From the NCBI GenBank assembly GCA_024231975.1, contig JAAEQB010000111.1:1-64000 (forward strand): a stretch of 64,000 nt of DNA. Direction: 5' to 3'. This document shows positions 1 through 7,414 of the stretch, in pieces. Origin of the DNA: Allobosea sp. GTDB taxonomy: Bacteria; Pseudomonadota; Alphaproteobacteria; Rhizobiales; Beijerinckiaceae. Numbering within the stretch: the first letter of the stretch is position 1; the number at the start of each line of letters is the position of its first letter. The position numbers and the translations under genes were made by a program. A model generated the notes under the pieces. That model did no database searches. It saw nothing but the letters and a program-made list of their open reading frames with translations, and had not been told where the DNA came from.

Positions 1-162
1 CGCTGCCGCCGCTGCCACCGCCGCCGCCGCTACCACCGCCGCCGCTGCTACCGCCGCCGCTACCACCGCTGCCACCGCCGCCGCTGCCGCCGCTGCCACC
101 GCCGCCGCCGCTACCACCGCCGCCGCTGCTACCGCCGCCGCTACCACCGCTGCCACCGCCGC
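1..162. repeat. Two exact 81-bp tandem copies in Gly/Ser tail
   Basis: Bases 1-81 and 82-162 are identical, an in-frame 27-codon duplication inside the secreted protein gene. A second, shorter 24-bp period runs from about 184 to 231. The array is cut by the window edge, so the true copy number is unknown. Such GC-rich arrays are prone to slippage and to assembly collapse. Confidence 0.9.
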
Positions 163-919
163 CGCTGCCACCGCCGCTGCCGCCGCCACCACTGCCACCG
201 CTGCCGCCGCCACCACTGCCACCGCTGCCGCCGCTCGAATTACTTGCTGAGCCGCTTCCCGATCCGCCGCTGCCAGAGTTTCCATCTCCGCCGCCCGCGC
301 CGTCACTACCGTTGCGGCCATTGCCTCCAGCGCTCGAATCGCTGCTCGGCCCACCTGAAGACAGGGCCCCGGTCGTCAGGGGCGGACAGGCCCAGTATTG
401 ACTTCCGCCCTGCTGAACCACGGTGCAGCCGGCGCTGGGTGCGCGCGTGCGCCTGCCGTTGGGAGCGACGATGTTGTAATACTGGACATTGCCGGCCGCG
501 GCGCCCTGCGGTGCTGTGGCCGTGGCGCTGATCGACGCGGTGGCGAGCGGCGGGCAGGCCCACAGCTGGTCGCGCTCGGACTGCACGACGACGCAGTCCC
601 GGCTCGGCGCCCGCGTCCTGCGCCCCGTCGGCGACACCGCGTTGTAGTACCGCACTCCACCTGCATCCGATGCGCTCGAGCTGGATCCGGATGCACTCGG
701 GCGAAATGGGTTGTCGCGGGCCGCTGAATCGCACTCCCACAGCCAATTGTCCCTGATGAGCCTGCGTTCACAGCCGCTGCGGGGCTGCGGCGTCGGGCTG
801 CCGTCGACTGTGAAGCCCTCATGATACTCGGGCCATGTGCCCGCGCTTTGGGCATAAGCAAAAGTCGATGTGGTCGCGAGAAGTCCCGCAATAAAGATCT
901 TGCTGTGCAGGTATCGCAT
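1..919 (-). CDS. Secreted Gly/Ser-rich repeat protein (3' end beyond window)
   Basis: An open frame starts at ATG 919 behind a GGGAGG ribosome site six bases upstream and stays open to the left edge, about 306 codons. It begins with a signal peptide (MRYLHSKIFIAGLLATTSTF, then AYAQ). The mature part holds one short Cys/Trp segment (SGCERRLIRDNWLWEC) and two copies of a motif of the form YYN-x-V-x-P-x-GRRTRAPS-x2-C-x-VVQ, each followed by W-x-CPPL. From about residue 190 the chain is almost only Gly and Ser, with a 27-residue exact duplication. The Cys/Trp repeats look like small disulphide-bonded domains, and the tail like a flexible linker or surface stalk. I do not recognise the family. The C-terminus, which may carry an anchor or effector domain, is not visible. 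Confidence 0.8.
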   Translation of the reverse strand, partial: MRYLHSKIFIAGLLATTSTFAYAQSAGTWPEYHEGFTVDGSPTPQPRSGCERRLIRDNWLWECDSAARDNPFRPSASGSSSSASDAGGVRYYNAVSPTGRRTRAPSRDCVVVQSERDQLWACPPLATASISATATAPQGAAAGNVQYYNIVAPNGRRTRAPSAGCTVVQQGGSQYWACPPLTTGALSSGGPSSDSSAGGNGRNGSDGAGGGDGNSGSGGSGSGSASNSSGGSGGSGGGGSGGSGGGGSGGGSGGGGSGGSGGGSSGGGGSGGGGGSGGSGGGGSGGSGGGSSGGGGSGGGGGSGGS

Positions 920-1137
920 GACGTGCCTCCCGCCCGGGAGGTCTTGCGGCCGCCCAGCGCAAAACGATGTCTTTCGGGATGACGTGCTCAAGGTATTTGG
1001 ACACGGCCATGCCGGCACATTGAGCAATAGCACGTGGTATTGACTTGATTTTATTCTATTCGAGTGAAAGATTTAGGTCGCTCGAACTAATCCTATGGGA
1101 TTACTGCTCGGCGGAGTGTCGGGGAGGGAAGCGAGAG

Positions 1138-1569
1138 ATGAAGATGTCTTGGACATGGACGATGCCGGCGCTGGCCGCATTGCTGCTCGCCCATCCGGCG
1201 CTCGCCCAGATCGGCACGCCGGGCAATGCGCCGCTGACTCCGGGCGGGCCAAGCCAAGGCCTGGGGCCGCCCTCGATCTTCGACAACCAGCCCGATATCA
1301 GGCTGCATGCGCCGGGAGCGGGCGGCATTCCCGGCGCCGGCCCGCCGGTCGACTATGGCGGGACTCCGCGGGGCGCGGCGCGCTCGTCCAACCCGATCTA
1401 CATGCCGCGCTACGGGGCGGTCGACGATCCCTCGCCGCGGCGAGCCATCGTCGCCTATTGCAGAACCCCACGCCGGGCTTGCGCCGCCCCGAGCCGGGCC
1501 CGGGCCGGCGCGGTCTGCTTCTGTCGCCTGCCGAACGGGGCGCGGCAACGTGGCCGCGTCGTTCGCTAG
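1138..1569 (+). CDS. Small secreted Pro/Gly-rich protein
   Basis: A 143-residue protein of unrecognised family. The start at ATG 1138 is chosen because GGGGAGGG lies about eight bases upstream and because translation then opens directly with a signal peptide (MKMSWTWTMPALAALLLAHP, then ALAQ). The mature region is rich in Pro and Gly (about residues 25-80). It ends with an Arg-rich segment holding four Cys around residues 108-130 (YC-x6-AC ... VCFC), which may form disulphides in the periplasm. It is transcribed away from the secreted Gly/Ser protein, with about 220 bp between the two starts. Its stop codon TAG is the first three bases of a dispersed repeat, so the repeat may supply the present C-terminus. 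Confidence 0.65.
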   Translation: MKMSWTWTMPALAALLLAHPALAQIGTPGNAPLTPGGPSQGLGPPSIFDNQPDIRLHAPGAGGIPGAGPPVDYGGTPRGAARSSNPIYMPRYGAVDDPSPRRAIVAYCRTPRRACAAPSRARAGAVCFCRLPNGARQRGRVVR

Positions 1570-1671
1570 AGCAGTTCCGCGTTTCTCCGAATCACAGAAC
1601 TGCTCTAAGATCTTGTTTTATCGCATTTTCTTCACGCGAACTGGTGCCCACGTCGCTCGAAAATGCTCTAG
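1567..1671. repeat. Dispersed palindromic intergenic repeat (Hyphomicrobiales type)
   Basis: The left part is an inverted repeat, AGAGCAGTT (1568-1576) and AACTGCTCT (1598-1606). It is followed by a segment rich in GCATTTTCTTCACGCGAA-like sequence and ending in AAAATGCTCTA. I recognise this as a widespread intergenic repeat of Hyphomicrobiales genomes (established knowledge, from memory). It may form a hairpin terminator for the secreted-protein gene. Confidence 0.7.
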
Positions 1672-1680
1672 CCTGAATCG

Positions 1681-2307
1681 TCAGCGCCGGGCGACCGCCC
1701 TGACCACGCCGTTCTTGCCGCCGCCGCCGCAATAGAAGTGATCGCCACCGGCTTCCAGGCCGGCGACGAAGGTGCCTTCCGGCATGCGCATGGCGTCGAG
1801 CACTTCGCCGCTCTTAGGGTCGACCCGGCGGATCTCGCTCTCGTCGTCCTCCCAGGTGGCGTGCCAGAGCTCGCCATCGCTCCAGGTCACGCCGGTGACG
1901 AAGCGATTGGATTGCAGCGTGCGCAGCACCTTGCCGCTCTCAGGATCGATCTGATGGATCTGGCGCTCGCGATAGTGCCCGACCCAGAGCGTGCCTTCCG
2001 CCCAGGCGAGGCCGGAATCGGCGCCGCCGGCCGGTGCGGGGATGGTCGAGAGCACCTTTCCGCTGTCCGGATCGATCTTCTGGATGCGATCTTCGGCGAT
2101 CTGGTAGAGGTGCTTGCCGTCGAAGGCGGTGCCGGCATGGGCGGGGATGTCGAGGCTGCGGGTCGTCTCGCCGCTCTCGGGGTCGAAGGCGTTGAGCTTG
2201 TCGCCCGAGGCGAACCAGACATTTTTGCCGTCATAGCTGACGCCGTGCACGGCCTCGATGCCGGGGAAGGGGCCGTATTCGCGGACGATCCTGGCTGTCC
2301 TGGTCAT
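1681..2307 (-). CDS. YncE/Vgb-like beta-propeller repeat protein
   Basis: A 208-residue protein built from repeated blades of the type IDPESGKVLRTL and VDPKSGEVLDAM, spaced about 42-45 residues apart, as in virginiamycin-B-lyase-like and PQQ-like propellers. It has no signal peptide, so it is predicted cytoplasmic. With about five blades it is short for a full propeller. ATG 2307 is preferred because AGAGGAGAT lies seven bases upstream; the frame is open further upstream but without a comparable site. It sits 38 bp downstream of the HTH-regulator gene on the same strand, so the two are probably co-transcribed. The ligand is unknown. Confidence 0.75.
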   Translation of the reverse strand: MTRTARIVREYGPFPGIEAVHGVSYDGKNVWFASGDKLNAFDPESGETTRSLDIPAHAGTAFDGKHLYQIAEDRIQKIDPDSGKVLSTIPAPAGGADSGLAWAEGTLWVGHYRERQIHQIDPESGKVLRTLQSNRFVTGVTWSDGELWHATWEDDESEIRRVDPKSGEVLDAMRMPEGTFVAGLEAGGDHFYCGGGGKNGVVRAVARR

Positions 2308-2345
2308 GAGAATATCTCCTCTGTTCGGTTGGACCGGGACGAGGT

Positions 2346-3566
2346 CTAGCCATCCGGCAGCGGGGCCGGGAGTAACAAGGCTGTCGGGAAACCCGGCACC
2401 GGCGACGTCAGCCAGCGCCGCGCCCGCCCCTTGCCGAAGGACTGGATCTTGCCGGCCCCGGCCAGCGTCTCCAGCGCACGCTGCATGTTGCGCTGGCTCG
2501 ATCCGAGCGCCAAGGCCAGCGCCGAGCTCGACCACGCCTCGCCATCGGCGAGGAGGGCGAGCACGTCGGCATGCGCCTCCTCCAGCGGCTGCGCCAGCAC
2601 CGCGACCTCGCGCGCCCGGCGTGGTTTCAGGGCAAAGCCGCGGCTGGTCGCGCTGATCTCGGCGATCCCGTGCAGCTCGGCGCGCAGCCGCCCGATCTCG
2701 ACCCGCAGGCGGGCGCGATGCGATTCATCCGCCTCCTTCGCCCGGAAGGCCCGTCTCAGCAGGTCTTCGCGCGAGACATCCGCCGGCCAGGCCTCGGCGA
2801 GGGCGCGGGCGAGGGCGAACAGCACGGGGCGGGTGGCGAGCGGCACAGCCTTATCGGCCTCGCGCACGACATTGCGGCAGGCATCGACGACGAAGCCCCC
2901 CGAAGCGAGCAGCGCCGCGACCTCGCCCAGCATCAGCGGGCGCTCCTCGCCTCGGACGATCGAGCGCGCTGCCGGCGCCTCCAGCACCCGCGCCGCGGCC
3001 TCGACCTCGGCCGCGAGCGCCGGGATGCGGGCGCGCACCGCCGCGTCCGCTGCCAGCGCAAACGCCGTGCGGGCCGGCTCCGCCTGCAATCGCCTGAGCG
3101 CGATGCCGCCGATCGCGAGCGCCCGCGCCGCCTCCAGCGCCGGCGGCAGCGGGCTCTCGTCGAAGCCGGCGAGCAGGCGCTCGGCCTCGCCAAGCCGGCC
3201 GATCAGCAGCAGCCGGCGGACCTCGATGGTGCGGGCATGGGCGGCGTTGAGGTGGTCGCCATGGGCTTCGAGCACGGCGCGCGCCGCATCGAGCGCCTTG
3301 GCCGGCCAGCCGAGATCGCGCGAGACCAGGGCGATCTCGGCCTCGGCCAGGATGCAACGGGCCCGCGCCACCGGCTCCTTGGCGCCAAAACCCTGGCCGG
3401 CGCGCTTGAGCAGCGCCTTGGCCCTGGCGAGATCGCCGAGCTGTGCCATGGCGATGCCGCGCAGCGCCAGCGCCGGCGCATCCTCGCGCAGCGCGACGCG
3501 GTTGAGCGCCCCGAACGGATCGCCCGCCGCCAGGGCCCGCCCCGCCGCGGTGATCAGCGAGTCCAT
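2346..3566 (-). CDS. TPR-like protein with winged-helix DNA-binding region
   Basis: A 406-residue, Ala/Arg-rich protein. Residues 1-200 are helical and resemble degenerate TPR repeats (LRGIAMAQLGDLARAKALLK). About residues 255-325 look like a winged-helix segment (DLLRRAFRAK ... RLRVEIGRLRAEL ... GFALKP). A second HTH-like region lies near the C-terminus (SSSALALALGSSQRNMQRAL ... RWL). This suggests a transcription factor that senses through its helical repeats. It is the first gene of a two-gene unit with the propeller protein and diverges from the DUF899 gene. The target is unknown, but the neighbouring propeller protein or the divergent pair are the obvious candidates. Confidence 0.65.
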   Translation of the reverse strand: MDSLITAAGRALAAGDPFGALNRVALREDAPALALRGIAMAQLGDLARAKALLKRAGQGFGAKEPVARARCILAEAEIALVSRDLGWPAKALDAARAVLEAHGDHLNAAHARTIEVRRLLLIGRLGEAERLLAGFDESPLPPALEAARALAIGGIALRRLQAEPARTAFALAADAAVRARIPALAAEVEAAARVLEAPAARSIVRGEERPLMLGEVAALLASGGFVVDACRNVVREADKAVPLATRPVLFALARALAEAWPADVSREDLLRRAFRAKEADESHRARLRVEIGRLRAELHGIAEISATSRGFALKPRRAREVAVLAQPLEEAHADVLALLADGEAWSSSALALALGSSQRNMQRALETLAGAGKIQSFGKGRARRWLTSPVPGFPTALLLPAPLPDG

Positions 3567-3693
3567 GCCGCCACGCGAAATCCCGCCAAACTTGTCACTC
3601 CCGCTCCCTGTCGGCCCGGGCCTACCCCTGTTCCCGACGCCGCATCGCGAAACGGCGGGCGGCGAATGTCAACCGACGACAGGAGCAAGCATC

Positions 3694-4485
3694 ATGACGG
3701 CTCACACCATCGGAACCCGCGAGGACTGGCTCAAGGCGAGGCTCGACCTGCTCGCGGCCGAGAAGGCATTGACCAAGCAGAGCGACGCCGTGGCGCGGCA
3801 GCGCCAGGCTCTGCCCTGGGTCAAGGTCGACAAGGAGTATCGTTTCACCACTGAGGCGGGGCAGGCCGGGCTGGGTGATCTCTTCGCCGGGCGTTCGCAA
3901 CTGCTGGTCTACCATTTCATGTTCGGCCCGGACTTCGCCGCCGGCTGCCCGTCCTGCTCGCTGATCGCCGACGGCTTCAACGGCATCCACGTCCATCTCG
4001 CCAATCACGATGTGACACTGACCGCGGTCTCGCTGGCCTCGCTCGACAAGCTCGTCGCCTTCAAGCGGCGCATGGGCTGGAGCTTCCCCTGGGCCTCTTC
4101 GGCGACCGGCGATTTCAACTTCGACTTCAGCGCCTCCTTCACGGAAGAGCAGGAGCGGCGTGGCGCGGTCGACTATAATTTCCAGCGCGAGCCGCAGATC
4201 GACTGGACCGGCAACGGCATCGTCTCCGCGCTCGCCGTGCAGAGCGGCACGACTCCGGGCGGCTACATGCGCGAGCGGCCGGGGATGAGCGCCTTCATCC
4301 GCGAGGATGGCGCGATCTACCACACCTATTCCAGCTACGCCCGCGGCATGGATGCGATCTGGAGCATGTATCCCTGGCTCGACCGCGCCCCGAAGGGCCG
4401 CAACGAGCCCAATGGGCCCTGGTGGCATCTTCGCGATGCCTATCCCGCTCCTTCTGCCGCCGCGGCCCATTCATGCTGTGCCTGA
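3694..4485 (+). CDS. DUF899 thioredoxin-like family protein
   Basis: A 263-residue protein of the DUF899 family. Its marks are the N-terminal EDWLKARLDLLAAEKALTKQ segment, the YHFMFGPDF block, a CPSC pair near residue 88 in the thioredoxin-like position, and YHTYSSYARG near the end. The family is thought to have a peroxiredoxin/thioredoxin-like fold; its substrate is not established. ATG 3694 follows an AGGAGC site. The gene overlaps the start of the DUF2182 membrane protein by 13 bp, suggesting translational coupling. The C-terminus ends in SCCA, an extra Cys pair. Confidence 0.85.
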   Translation: MTAHTIGTREDWLKARLDLLAAEKALTKQSDAVARQRQALPWVKVDKEYRFTTEAGQAGLGDLFAGRSQLLVYHFMFGPDFAAGCPSCSLIADGFNGIHVHLANHDVTLTAVSLASLDKLVAFKRRMGWSFPWASSATGDFNFDFSASFTEEQERRGAVDYNFQREPQIDWTGNGIVSALAVQSGTTPGGYMRERPGMSAFIREDGAIYHTYSSYARGMDAIWSMYPWLDRAPKGRNEPNGPWWHLRDAYPAPSAAAAHSCCA

Positions 4486-5309
4486 GCCCCCGGGCACAAA
4501 GCGATCGCGGAGCGCCGGACATCCTGTCCGGCGTCTCCGTCGTCGACGCAAAGCGGGTCTTCCATGCCGCCTGTGGCCTGCTGTTCCTCGCCAGCGCCGG
4601 TGCGACCGTCCTGATCGGCCTTGCCATGGCGGAGATGGGCGAGGTGTCGATGGCCGGGGGCTGGTCGATGTCTCCAGCCTGGACGCCGCTCTGCGGCGGC
4701 TCCTGGCTCGCGGCGGCCGCAGCCTTCCTCGGCATGTGGGCACTGATGATGACGGCGATGATGTTGCCCTCGCTCGCGCCGGTGCTCTGGCGTTTGCGCG
4801 GGAGCACAGCGGCAGCCGGCGTCGCCCGGCCGAGCCTGTTCGCGGCGCTCGCCGGGCTCGCCTATCTCCTCGTCTGGATCGCGCTTGGCATCGCGATCTT
4901 CGCCGGCGGCGCGCTTCTGCTGGAGGCGGCGTTGCGCTGGCCGTTGCTGGCGCGTGCCGTCCCGCCTGCCGCGGGCCTCGCAGTGATCGCTGCCGGTCTC
5001 TTCCAGATGTCACGCTGGAAGCTGGCCATGCTCGTTCGTTGCTCGGATGTCGCGGGGCAAGGCGCCGACGCGGCAGCCGCGATCGGGCAGGGGCTGCGGC
5101 TCGGCCTGGCATGCTGTGTCTCCTGCGCCGGATTGACCACATTGCTGCTCGTCGGCGGGGTGATGGATCTGTGCGCCATGGTTGTGGTCGCGGCCGCGAT
5201 CACAATCGAGCGGCTCGCATCGGCCGGCGCGCGCATTACCCGGTCGGTCGGCGCTGTCATGCTCGGCGCGGGCCTCGTCCAGCTGGCGCAGGCATTCTGG
5301 CAGCTCTGA
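4473..5309 (+). CDS. DUF2182 integral membrane protein
   Basis: A 278-residue polytopic inner-membrane protein of the DUF2182 family (predicted metal-binding). The diagnostic block MWALMMTAMMLPSLAPVLW falls near residues 85-105, and RLGLACCVSCAGL near residue 212 carries clustered Cys. Around five to seven hydrophobic segments can be seen. ATG 4473 is taken as the start because it lies inside the end of the DUF899 frame, giving a coupled overlap; an in-frame ATG at 4422 is possible but would give a longer overlap. Pairing of DUF899 with DUF2182 recurs in bacteria, which suggests a joint redox or metal-handling role (inference). Confidence 0.8.
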   Translation: MLCLSPRAQSDRGAPDILSGVSVVDAKRVFHAACGLLFLASAGATVLIGLAMAEMGEVSMAGGWSMSPAWTPLCGGSWLAAAAAFLGMWALMMTAMMLPSLAPVLWRLRGSTAAAGVARPSLFAALAGLAYLLVWIALGIAIFAGGALLLEAALRWPLLARAVPPAAGLAVIAAGLFQMSRWKLAMLVRCSDVAGQGADAAAAIGQGLRLGLACCVSCAGLTTLLLVGGVMDLCAMVVVAAAITIERLASAGARITRSVGAVMLGAGLVQLAQAFWQL

Positions 5310-5469
5310 GCCGTGCCGGTGCGACCTCGCCATGCCTGCCATGCATTTTTGCATCTGCTCAGAAACGCGCCACGCAGTGCCGCAGGGGCTCACTCTGGCC
5401 TATACAGGTCGCAGGCGATCCGCGGATCGGGTCGCACGCAATGATTGTATGGTTCACGAGGAGACGCAC

Positions 5470-6582
5470 ATGACGCTCAAAGCCCAGTTCCTGATGGGTG
5501 CGGCCTTCGCCGCGGCGCTTTTCGCGGGCGCGCCGGCGCGCGCCGACATCACCATCGGCCTGCTCGCGCCGCTGACCGGCGCCGTCGCCGCCTATGGCGA
5601 GCAGGTCAAGAACGGCGCCCAGGCCGCCGTCGACGCGATCAACAACAAGGGCGGCATCGGCGGCGAGAAGGTGGTCCTGAAGCTCGCCGACGATGCCGGC
5701 GACCCGAAGCAGGGCGTCTCGGCCGCCAACCTCCTGGTCGGCGACAAGGTCCGCTTCGTCGTCGGCCCGGTGACCTCGGGCGTCGCCATGGCGGCCTCCG
5801 ATGTCTTCGCCGAGAGCGGTGTCCTGATGGTGACGCCGACCGCGACCTCGCCGGCCTTGACCAGCCGTGGCCTCAGCAACGTCTTCCGCACCTGCGGCCG
5901 CGACGATCAGCAGGCAGAAGTCGCTGCGACTTACGTCCTGAAGAACCTGAAGGGCAAGAAGGTCGCCATCGTCCACGACAAGGGCACCTATGGCAAAGGC
6001 CTCGCCGATTCCTTCAAGAAGGGCATCAATGCCGGCGGCGTCACCGAGGTCGCCTATCTCACCGTGAATCCCGGCGACAAGGATCTTGCGGCGGTGATTA
6101 CCCGCCTGAAGTCGGCCAACGCCGAGCTGATCTATTTCGGCGGCTATCACCCCGAGGGCGGCCTGCTCGCCCGCCAGCTGCACGATGCCGGCGTCAAGGC
6201 GACGATCATCGGCGGCGAGGGCCTCTCCAACACCGAGCTCTGGGCGATCGGCGGCGACACCGCGGCTGGCACGCTCTTCACCAACGCGACCGACGCGCTG
6301 AAGAACCCGGCTTCGGCCGAGGCCGTGGCCGTGCTCAAGGAGAAGGGCATCCCGCCGGAGGCCTTCACGCTCAACGCCTATGCCGCCGTCGAGGTGCTGA
6401 AGGCCGGCATCGAGAAGGCCGGCAAGGACGCCAAGGCCGATGCGGTCGCCAAGGCACTGAAGGCCGGTCTCGAGGCCAAGACCGCGATCGGCACGCTGAC
6501 CTATGGCAAGACCGGCGACCTGAGCTCGCCGAGCTTCTCGATGTACAAGTGGGAAGCCGGCAAGATCGTCGCGGCCGATTGA
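5470..6582 (+). CDS. Branched-chain amino-acid-type ABC transporter substrate-binding protein
   Basis: A 370-residue periplasmic binding protein of the Leu/Ile/Val (Peripla_BP_6) type. It has a signal peptide ending GAPARA, followed by ITIGLLAPLTGAVAAYGEQ, GGEKVVLKLADDAGDPKQ, VGPVTSGVAMA and GTYGKGLADSFKKG. ATG 5470 has a GAGGAG site about seven bases upstream. No permease or ATPase gene accompanies it in the window: a strong terminator follows, so it is transcribed alone and must pair with a transporter encoded elsewhere. The ligand could be a branched-chain or other amino acid, urea or an amide; the sequence alone does not say which. Confidence 0.9.
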   Translation: MTLKAQFLMGAAFAAALFAGAPARADITIGLLAPLTGAVAAYGEQVKNGAQAAVDAINNKGGIGGEKVVLKLADDAGDPKQGVSAANLLVGDKVRFVVGPVTSGVAMAASDVFAESGVLMVTPTATSPALTSRGLSNVFRTCGRDDQQAEVAATYVLKNLKGKKVAIVHDKGTYGKGLADSFKKGINAGGVTEVAYLTVNPGDKDLAAVITRLKSANAELIYFGGYHPEGGLLARQLHDAGVKATIIGGEGLSNTELWAIGGDTAAGTLFTNATDALKNPASAEAVAVLKEKGIPPEAFTLNAYAAVEVLKAGIEKAGKDAKADAVAKALKAGLEAKTAIGTLTYGKTGDLSSPSFSMYKWEAGKIVAAD

Positions 6583-6609
6583 CGAACGCGCTTCGAGACG
6601 CGAGGGAAG

Positions 6610-6638
6610 GGGCTCGCGGCATGCCGCGAGCCCTTTTT
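6610..6638 (+). terminator. Rho-independent terminator after Liv-type binding protein
   Basis: Perfect stem GGGCTCGCGGC / GCCGCGAGCCC (6610-6620 and 6623-6633) with a minimal loop, followed directly by TTTTT. Confidence 0.95.
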
Positions 6639-6737
6639 CGTTTGGACGGAGCATGTGCTGTTCCTCTCCTGAACGCGCCGTTCGGGAACCGTTCAGACGC
6701 TGGGCCGCTCAGTCCGGCGACCCAACGGGAAGTGCCC

Positions 6738-6938
6738 ATGCCAGTCGCCGACGCATTCACGACCGCCAAGCCCCTCGCCAGACCGTCCCTGATCGCGATT
6801 CGGCGCGAGGCGGATGGCTACGGCATCCGTTTCGGCCTGAACGAGGCCGAGGATGCGCAGATGCCGGGGCCGGTCTTCCCGACACTCGAAGAGGCGATGG
6901 CCTGGATTGAGCGCATCGACCGCGTCGCCGGCCATTGA
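6738..6938 (+). CDS. Small hypothetical protein, 66 aa
   Basis: A 66-residue acidic, probably cytoplasmic protein with no signal peptide or membrane segment. The core IAIRREADGYGIRFGLNEAE reads as two beta strands, followed by a helix (TLEEAMAWIERIDRVAG), a compact beta-beta-alpha pattern. ATG 6738 is weakly supported by GGGAAG upstream. It lies alone between the terminator and the tRNA gene. I do not recognise a family. Codon use is like that of the neighbours, which supports a real gene. Confidence 0.55.
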   Translation: MPVADAFTTAKPLARPSLIAIRREADGYGIRFGLNEAEDAQMPGPVFPTLEEAMAWIERIDRVAGH

Positions 6939-7033
6939 AGCCGCCTGATCGGGGCGATCCCCCGGATGTTTGTCGATCGATCGTCGGGACGGCTTGTCAA
7001 AGCGGGTCGCGATCGGGCATAGAGCCTTCCAAC

Positions 7034-7124
7034 GGAGACGTGGCCGAGAGGCTGAAGGCACTCGTTTGCTAAATGAGCATACCCCACAAGGGTATCGAGG
7101 GTTCGAATCCCTCCGTCTCCGCCA
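7034..7124 (+). tRNA. tRNA-Ser (anticodon GCU)
   Basis: Acceptor stem GGAGACG pairs with CGTCTCC. The anticodon arm CTCGT-TTGCTAA-ATGAG carries GCT at 7068-7070, a long variable arm follows as expected for class II tRNA-Ser, the T arm contains GGTTCGAATCC, and CCA is encoded at 7122-7124. Confidence 0.97.
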
Positions 7125-7191
7125 CTCCTACCTCCTTGATTAACAAAGACAATTTCAAGCGCTGCCGGACAGAATGCACGGCGGCATACAC

Positions 7192-7299
7192 ATGGCTGAC
7201 CATCTCTGGCGGCGCGGAATCCGATTCTGGTTCCAGATCGCCATTCCGATAGATCTTCGAAGGGCATTCGGGGGCACTCCCATCCGGCTGCCCTCGCCT
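7192..7299 (+). pseudogene. Remnant of tyrosine-recombinase (integrase) N-terminus
   Basis: Sixty-seven bases after the tRNA-Ser gene an ATG opens a frame reading MADHLWRRGIRFWFQIAIPI, then DLRRAFGGTPIR. This matches the start of alphaproteobacterial phage-type integrases (the DUF6538-like N-terminal domain, generally of the form W-RRG-x-YFR-x-IPADLR-x-FG). Similarity stops after about 32 residues; the frame then runs into unrelated sequence and a stop by 7365, and no core-binding or catalytic domain follows. I read it as the scar of an element that once integrated at this tRNA gene. No duplicated tRNA 3' end is visible in the window. Confidence 0.65.
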
Positions 7300-7414
7300 T
7301 GTGACGATCATCGGGACGCGTCGCGTTGTGCTGAAGGAGCAAGAGGCCGGAACGGCGATGGCTGATGTCTGCCGCAGCCGCCCGTTCCTTGGCGACGCAA
7401 TGCTCGTCCGCGCC

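Noticed and set aside
1..240. Short-period repeats resembling a CRISPR or satellite array
   Set aside because: The repeats are in frame within a Gly/Ser-coding stretch, directly tandem without spacers, and follow an intact signal-peptide protein.
5341..5354. ATGCA-TTTT-TGCAT hairpin before the Liv-type binding protein
   Set aside because: A five-base stem is too short to call a terminator or operator with confidence.
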